Shown: piece after piece, positions 5,750-8,541 of the stretch
How the letters are laid out: every line of letters begins with the position of its first letter
How positions within the stretch are numbered: the stretch's first letter is position 1
Source: Candidatus Aerophobota bacterium
Lineage (GTDB): Bacteria; Aerophobota; Aerophobia; Aerophobales; B47-G16
Direction: 5' to 3'
Assembly (NCBI GenBank): GCA_003648815.1
Contig: QMPZ01000062.1
Coordinates: forward strand, 1-8,541
Length of the DNA stretch: 8,541 nt
The notes under the pieces: generated by a model
Told to the model about the DNA's origin: nothing
Seen by the model: the letters and a program-made list of their open reading frames with translations, nothing else
Databases searched by the model: none
Position numbers and translations under genes: made by a program

Positions 5750-7543
5750 TTACTCAAACTTATAATATTTATCTAAGTTAAGCTTCTTTAACTTTTGAAC
5801 CGATGGTTTTCCATCCTCATTCCATCCTCGAATCTCATAATACCAACTTAGCATCTTGTCAAAATCTCCTTTAGGGATAAAATTACCATCAGCAGGTCCT
5901 CCCTGTTTCAGAGGTCTTTCCATTCTTCTTGGCAGGTAGTCATCATTCCGGCAGAATCCTTCCCTGACATTAAACATCCGAGTTAGATTCCAAATTTGTT
6001 CTCCAGTCAATTCTATATCTTTGGCGTCTAAATCGTAACCGAGGAGATTTAACCACTCAATTACTTTATCTATTGCACGTGTATATCCAGCAAAAGAACA
6101 AGCAACTAAAGAATCCGGTATTACACTCCTAAGGTTTTGCTCTTGGATGACTGCTTCAGCATGGCCTTTTTGAATAGAATAAGGGTCACGATCGCCAAAA
6201 ACATCTCCTCCTATGGCCCAAGCTCGCATGTGGCATGCTCCCCTATCACTGGTTGCATAGGCCAAACCCATACTGAATGAACCCCGGGGCTCGTAAGCCG
6301 GCAGTTCCAAGCCTTTTATCTCCACAGCGGCCTCTTTTGCTTCTCTACCAACTTGATCGCTGGCATATCGGACCCCTTCAGCAAGCATATCACCTATATC
6401 TTTCCGGTAAGCTATTTTCTCCACTAACTCTACAGCTTTCTGAGACTCACCAAATTTAATTTTGTAATCAATTAGTCCCTTTTCTGAGCACTCCATAGTC
6501 CATCCGATCACGTTACCCATACTTATGGTATCCATACCCAATTTATTGCACAAATCAGCTATCTTGGCCACTGCGCTTAAATCACCTATCTCTAAATTAG
6601 CTCCGATCATACCTAGAGTTTCATATTCTGGCCCCCTACCAGTTTTCAGCCCTTTATATAAACCTTCAGTCATCTCCAAATCGAAACCACAGGCTATGGG
6701 ACAGTTATAGCAAGTCACTCTTTTCTTGGCGTTCTTCTTCACCGCCTCCAGGTTGATCTTATTAGCATGCTCGAATGATCCTTTAGTCCAGTTCCTAGTA
6801 GGAAAGGCACCAACCTTGTTGATCATATCTACCACGCGTGGAGTTCCGCCTTCTCTGGGACCCATTGTTATTTCGCTTGTAGCAAGGCGGTGTACCTCTT
6901 CTTTTTGGAGGTTTTTAACTTCTTGCGAAACATCCGGTCTTTTACCTCTCACTACTACTGCTTTCAAATTCTTGGACCCCATTACTGCACCAGCACCACC
7001 TCTTCCGGCATGATGGTGACCATTGTCACTACTGATAGTAGCAAACTTAACCAGATTCTCCCCAGCAGGTCCAATGGTTGCTACCTCATAATCCTCAAAA
7101 TAATGACATACTTCGTCTATATTTTTCCCCTTGAGCTTAGAGGCATCACGGAGCTCTGCAGTACCATTATCTATCTTTAAGTAAACCGAAGATTCAGCTT
7201 TGCCTTCAAAAATTATACCCAGGTGATCCGGTAAACTAAATCTGAGTTGAGAAGGAAAATTCCCCCCAGAGTAGCTATGAAGAAATGCACCTGTAAGAGG
7301 TGACTTTGTAACTACACAGTATCGGCTGCAACCTGGAGCCAAACCAGTTAGTGGCCCCCACATAAATAAAAGTTTATTTTCAGGAGATAGAGCTTTAACT
7401 CCCTTTTTTAATTCATTGTATAGGTAAATCGCTCCTAATCCCTTACCCCCAATGAACTGGTTTAACCATTCTTCTGGAACTTCTTCAGACCTGATTCTCT
7501 TAGTAGAAAGATTTACCCGTAATATCTTATTTGCTTTAGTCAT
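5750..7543 (-). CDS. Aldehyde:ferredoxin oxidoreductase (tungsten/molybdopterin)
   Basis: A 597-residue, apparently complete AOR-family enzyme, which oxidises aldehydes to carboxylic acids and passes electrons to ferredoxin in the cytoplasm. The N-terminal domain opens with KILRVNLSTKRIRSEEVPEE and FIGGKGLGA. Cofactor-contact segments include SPLTGAFLHSYSGGNF (81-96) and HHHAGRGGAGAVMGSKNLKA (176-195). The [4Fe-4S] ligands are Cys278-x2-Cys281-x3-Cys285 (CYNCPIACGF) and Cys482 in PDSLVACSF. This is the classic AOR spacing, with three Cys near 280 and one near 480-490. SDRGACHMRAWA (432-443) and NVREGFCRNDDYLPRR (525-540) are further family blocks. The ATG at 7543 has GGGAGGA (7548-7554) at good spacing. 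It lies 49 bases after the broken cupin gene. Substrate class (AOR, formaldehyde FOR, or glyceraldehyde-3-phosphate GAPOR types) cannot be fixed; length and motifs fit AOR/FOR better than GAPOR. Confidence 0.94.
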   Translation of the reverse strand: MTKANKILRVNLSTKRIRSEEVPEEWLNQFIGGKGLGAIYLYNELKKGVKALSPENKLLFMWGPLTGLAPGCSRYCVVTKSPLTGAFLHSYSGGNFPSQLRFSLPDHLGIIFEGKAESSVYLKIDNGTAELRDASKLKGKNIDEVCHYFEDYEVATIGPAGENLVKFATISSDNGHHHAGRGGAGAVMGSKNLKAVVVRGKRPDVSQEVKNLQKEEVHRLATSEITMGPREGGTPRVVDMINKVGAFPTRNWTKGSFEHANKINLEAVKKNAKKRVTCYNCPIACGFDLEMTEGLYKGLKTGRGPEYETLGMIGANLEIGDLSAVAKIADLCNKLGMDTISMGNVIGWTMECSEKGLIDYKIKFGESQKAVELVEKIAYRKDIGDMLAEGVRYASDQVGREAKEAAVEIKGLELPAYEPRGSFSMGLAYATSDRGACHMRAWAIGGDVFGDRDPYSIQKGHAEAVIQEQNLRSVIPDSLVACSFAGYTRAIDKVIEWLNLLGYDLDAKDIELTGEQIWNLTRMFNVREGFCRNDDYLPRRMERPLKQGGPADGNFIPKGDFDKMLSWYYEIRGWNEDGKPSVQKLKKLNLDKYYKFE

Positions 7544-7592
7544 AATATCCTCCCTGTAAAAAATCTACATCGAGTCCTATCCCAGAAATAAG

Positions 7593-8032
7593 TTAGTACT
7601 CACCTCGCAGATTACGCTGCTTTCTTGCATATTCTTCAGGCATTTCAGTCACAGGTGCACGAGTAATGATGCTTATGGTGTCTATACCGGTAGCTACCAT
7701 GGTGTATTTATATCCGGAGACCAAATAAAGAGAATCACCTTCATTGGCAACAAGCTCCATTTGTTCATTTTCTCCTTCCAACGATTCAGCTATGACTTTA
7801 ATTTGATCTTTAGCGCAGTATAATAACTTCTTCTACATCTTGCTCCCATTTCCATGTTAGATCATCCATATCTGCAGCATGGTAGGCATGTCCATGAATA
7901 AAGTGTCTCGCAGCGTTTTTTTTCTTTGGTTACAATCCAGTAATTACGGAAACCCTGAACGTACTCCAATGGAGGAATCTTTTGTAAAACCTCATGCGCT
8001 TTATATACCCTTAGTTTGCGTGGATTAGCCAT
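7593..8032 (-). pseudogene. Small cupin-like protein, two frameshifts
   Basis: Joining three frames gives a protein of about 145 residues. It starts MANPRKLRVYKAHEVLQKIP at 8032, where GAGGAGG (8041-8047) makes an excellent ribosome site. The first frame runs to about 7920, where eight A residues (8 T on the plus strand, 7916-7923) need one fewer to continue as NAARHFIHGHAYHAADMDD. A second one-base shift near 7822 links EEVI to YCAKDQIKVIAESLEG and on to the stop at 7593. EEVIYCAKDQIKV and GDSLYLVSGYKYTMVATG resemble the two halves of a small beta-barrel cupin. The second half lacks the usual His, so metal binding is doubtful. It directly precedes AOR. Its role is unknown: a small-molecule-binding or regulatory cupin is possible. 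The homopolymer shift could be a sequencing error, in which case the gene may be functional. Confidence 0.6.
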
Positions 8033-8040
8033 TTGGCATA

Positions 8041-8047
8041 CCTCCTC
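8041..8047 (-). promoter_or_regulatory. Strong Shine-Dalgarno fixing the cupin-like start
   Basis: GAGGAGG on the minus strand lies eight bases before the ATG at 8032. It decides this start over a frame that stays open upstream to 8119. Those upstream 29 codons run through the IS terminal repeat, so they are not part of the original gene. The site is only 10 bases from the end of the IS remnant. Confidence 0.7.
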
Positions 8048-8070
8048 GTCTCCCTTCGGCACTGTCAAAT

Positions 8071-8218
8071 TTTCTCTTCTCCTTTTGAGGTTTGGTACAA
8101 TCACCTTAGGCCAAGCCAAAGATTTAACGGAAGATCTCCACTTCCTTTAACAGAAGATTATCCAGTTGATCCGGTACTTCGATGGGAACTCCTTCTCGAG
8201 AAAGCCTTGAGTGGCTAA
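8071..8218 (+). pseudogene. C-terminal fragment of a DDE (integrase-core) transposase
   Basis: A plus-strand frame continuing from the left terminal repeat reads about 48 residues, through FEVWYNHLRPSQRFNGRSP and PLTEDYPVDPVLRWELLLEK, to the stop TAA at 8216-8218. The first block matches the pattern found after the catalytic Glu in integrase-core transposases. No catalytic residues remain and there is no plausible start, so it is not functional. It is the only sign of plus-strand coding in the window. An open frame beginning near 8211 and running to 8405 shows nothing recognisable. Confidence 0.55.
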
Positions 8219-8333
8219 TCCAGCTGAAAACACTATGCTCTACATTCCCACCTTAGGAAAGGTACACCTTGTTACTGGAAAATCACCCTGTTTTTCTCTT
8301 ATAAGAGGAGATAAGCTACTTATTTTTTCTCAT

Positions 8334-8360
8334 CCTTTTGTGTCAAAAGGACTTATTTTT
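8334..8360 (+). terminator. Possible small intrinsic terminator inside the IS remnant
   Basis: On the plus strand CCTTTTG (8334-8340) and CAAAAGG (8344-8350) form a perfect 7-bp stem with a three-base loop. ACTTATTTTT (8351-8360) follows. The stem is A/T-rich and the T-run begins late, so termination would be weak. It lies after the transposase stop, where an IS could use such a signal. Confidence 0.28.
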
Positions 8361-8417
8361 GGAATTTTTTCTCTTATTTTCAGCTACTTTTCATTTTGGA
8401 TTTGACAGTGCCCTATT

Positions 8418-8541
8418 CTAACCCACTAAGGCGTTGCTATCACGCCAGTCCCAATGCACTACCACATCCTGATTGAGAGAAAGATTTATTTCTTGCCCGG
8501 GTCTGTTAGGTAAATGAGCAACCACTGACCTGTTAGTTTGA
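8418..8541 (-). CDS. ABC transporter ATP-binding protein, C-terminal end (partial)
   Basis: Only the last 40 codons are inside the window. The frame enters at 8540 and ends at TAG 8418-8420. The residues include AHLPNRPGQEINLSLNQDVV and then VHWDWRDSNALVG. This resembles the TOBE-type C-terminal domain of PotA/FbpC/UgpC-like importer ATPases, whose last strands read like 'GQ-x-V-x-L-x-W-x-PEDA-x-VL'. Walker and signature motifs lie beyond the edge, so the call rests on a short tail. The reading ends five bases before the IS remnant begins, so the gene end seems intact. If correct, an uptake system for a polyamine-, amino-acid- or similar small solute precedes the oxidation genes on the same strand. 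Confidence 0.5.
   Translation of the reverse strand, partial: QTNRSVVAHLPNRPGQEINLSLNQDVVVHWDWRDSNALVG

Larger units (their letters stand above)
8058..8412. mobile_element. Internally deleted insertion sequence (MITE-like), 355 bp
   Basis: The element is bounded by a perfect 13-bp inverted repeat: GGCACTGTCAAAT at 8058-8070 and its complement ATTTGACAGTGCC at 8400-8412. Immediately inside the left repeat a plus-strand frame encodes FEVWYNHLRPSQRFNGRSP. This resembles the YN-x2-RP...G-x-S/T-P block near the C-terminus of integrase-type DDE transposases (IS3/IS481-like). That frame ends at a stop, 8216-8218. So the left terminus is joined almost directly to the transposase 3' end, and most of the gene is gone. 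Flanking octamers (8050-8057 and 8413-8420) do not match, so no target duplication is visible. The IS family is not identified; the repeat sequence is not typical of IS481. Confidence 0.72.

Noticed and set aside
8033..8119. N-terminal extension of the cupin-like protein by 29 codons
   Set aside because: The added codons pass through the IS terminal repeat, and a strong Shine-Dalgarno points to the ATG at 8032.
8296..8307. 12-bp palindrome CTCTTATAAGAG inside the IS remnant
   Set aside because: AT-rich, with no repeat partner or gene start nearby; likely chance.
8050..8420. Target-site duplication around the IS remnant
   Set aside because: The flanking bases on the two sides (ctcccttc and ctattcta) do not match at any usual duplication length.
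1..8541. CRISPR arrays, tRNA or rRNA genes
   Set aside because: No regularly spaced repeats and no cloverleaf or ribosomal RNA segments were seen on either strand.

Overview
The window reads as a piece of a strict anaerobe's genome, probably bacterial. Every recognisable chromosomal gene lies on the minus strand. The DNA is AT-rich, with many AGA and ATA codons. Start sites carry clear Shine-Dalgarno sequences, and GTG is used as a start at least twice. The central enzyme is a tungsten/molybdenum aldehyde:ferredoxin oxidoreductase (AOR), an oxygen-sensitive family of anaerobes. A clostridial-type or candidate-phylum anaerobe (for example Atribacterota-like) would fit, but the sequence alone does not fix the lineage.

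Layout in the direction of transcription, from high to low coordinates: (1) 8418-8540, the last 40 codons of a probable PotA-like ABC transporter ATPase. (2) 8058-8412, a 355-bp internally deleted insertion sequence with perfect 13-bp terminal inverted repeats and a plus-strand transposase tail. (3) 7593-8032, a cupin-like gene broken by two frameshifts. (4) 5750-7543, an intact AOR gene. (5) 5525-5749, no intact gene, only a degenerate coding-like trace. (6) 4962-5540, the C-terminal third of an IlvD/Edd-family dehydratase, frameshifted and missing its N-terminal two thirds. (7) 1127-4956, four tightly packed redox genes (BFD-like [2Fe-2S] protein, DAO-family flavoprotein, fused 2x[4Fe-4S]/[2Fe-2S] protein, NAD/FAD oxidoreductase) followed by a MoaD/ThiS-like sulfur carrier. 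(8) 840-1126, a spacer with a palindrome and a weak promoter-like site. (9) 1-839, an ISL3-family transposase with an in-frame stop and a frameshift, cut by the window edge.

The four redox genes have the parts of the heterooligomeric flavin dehydrogenases (Hcn, Oox/Nox, and archaeal proline dehydrogenase types), which oxidise amino acids, opines or secondary amines. They probably form one membrane-associated or soluble complex. AOR oxidises aldehydes with ferredoxin, and the MoaD-like protein fits supply of the dithiolene sulfur of its pterin cofactor. My inference is that an imported amine or amino compound is oxidised by the flavin complex and that any aldehyde released is then oxidised by AOR.

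The intact core sits among decayed genes: broken cupin, truncated ilvD, and two insertion-sequence remnants. Several frameshifts fall at A/T homopolymers, so some may be sequencing errors. The truncated ilvD and the deleted IS cannot be explained that way.
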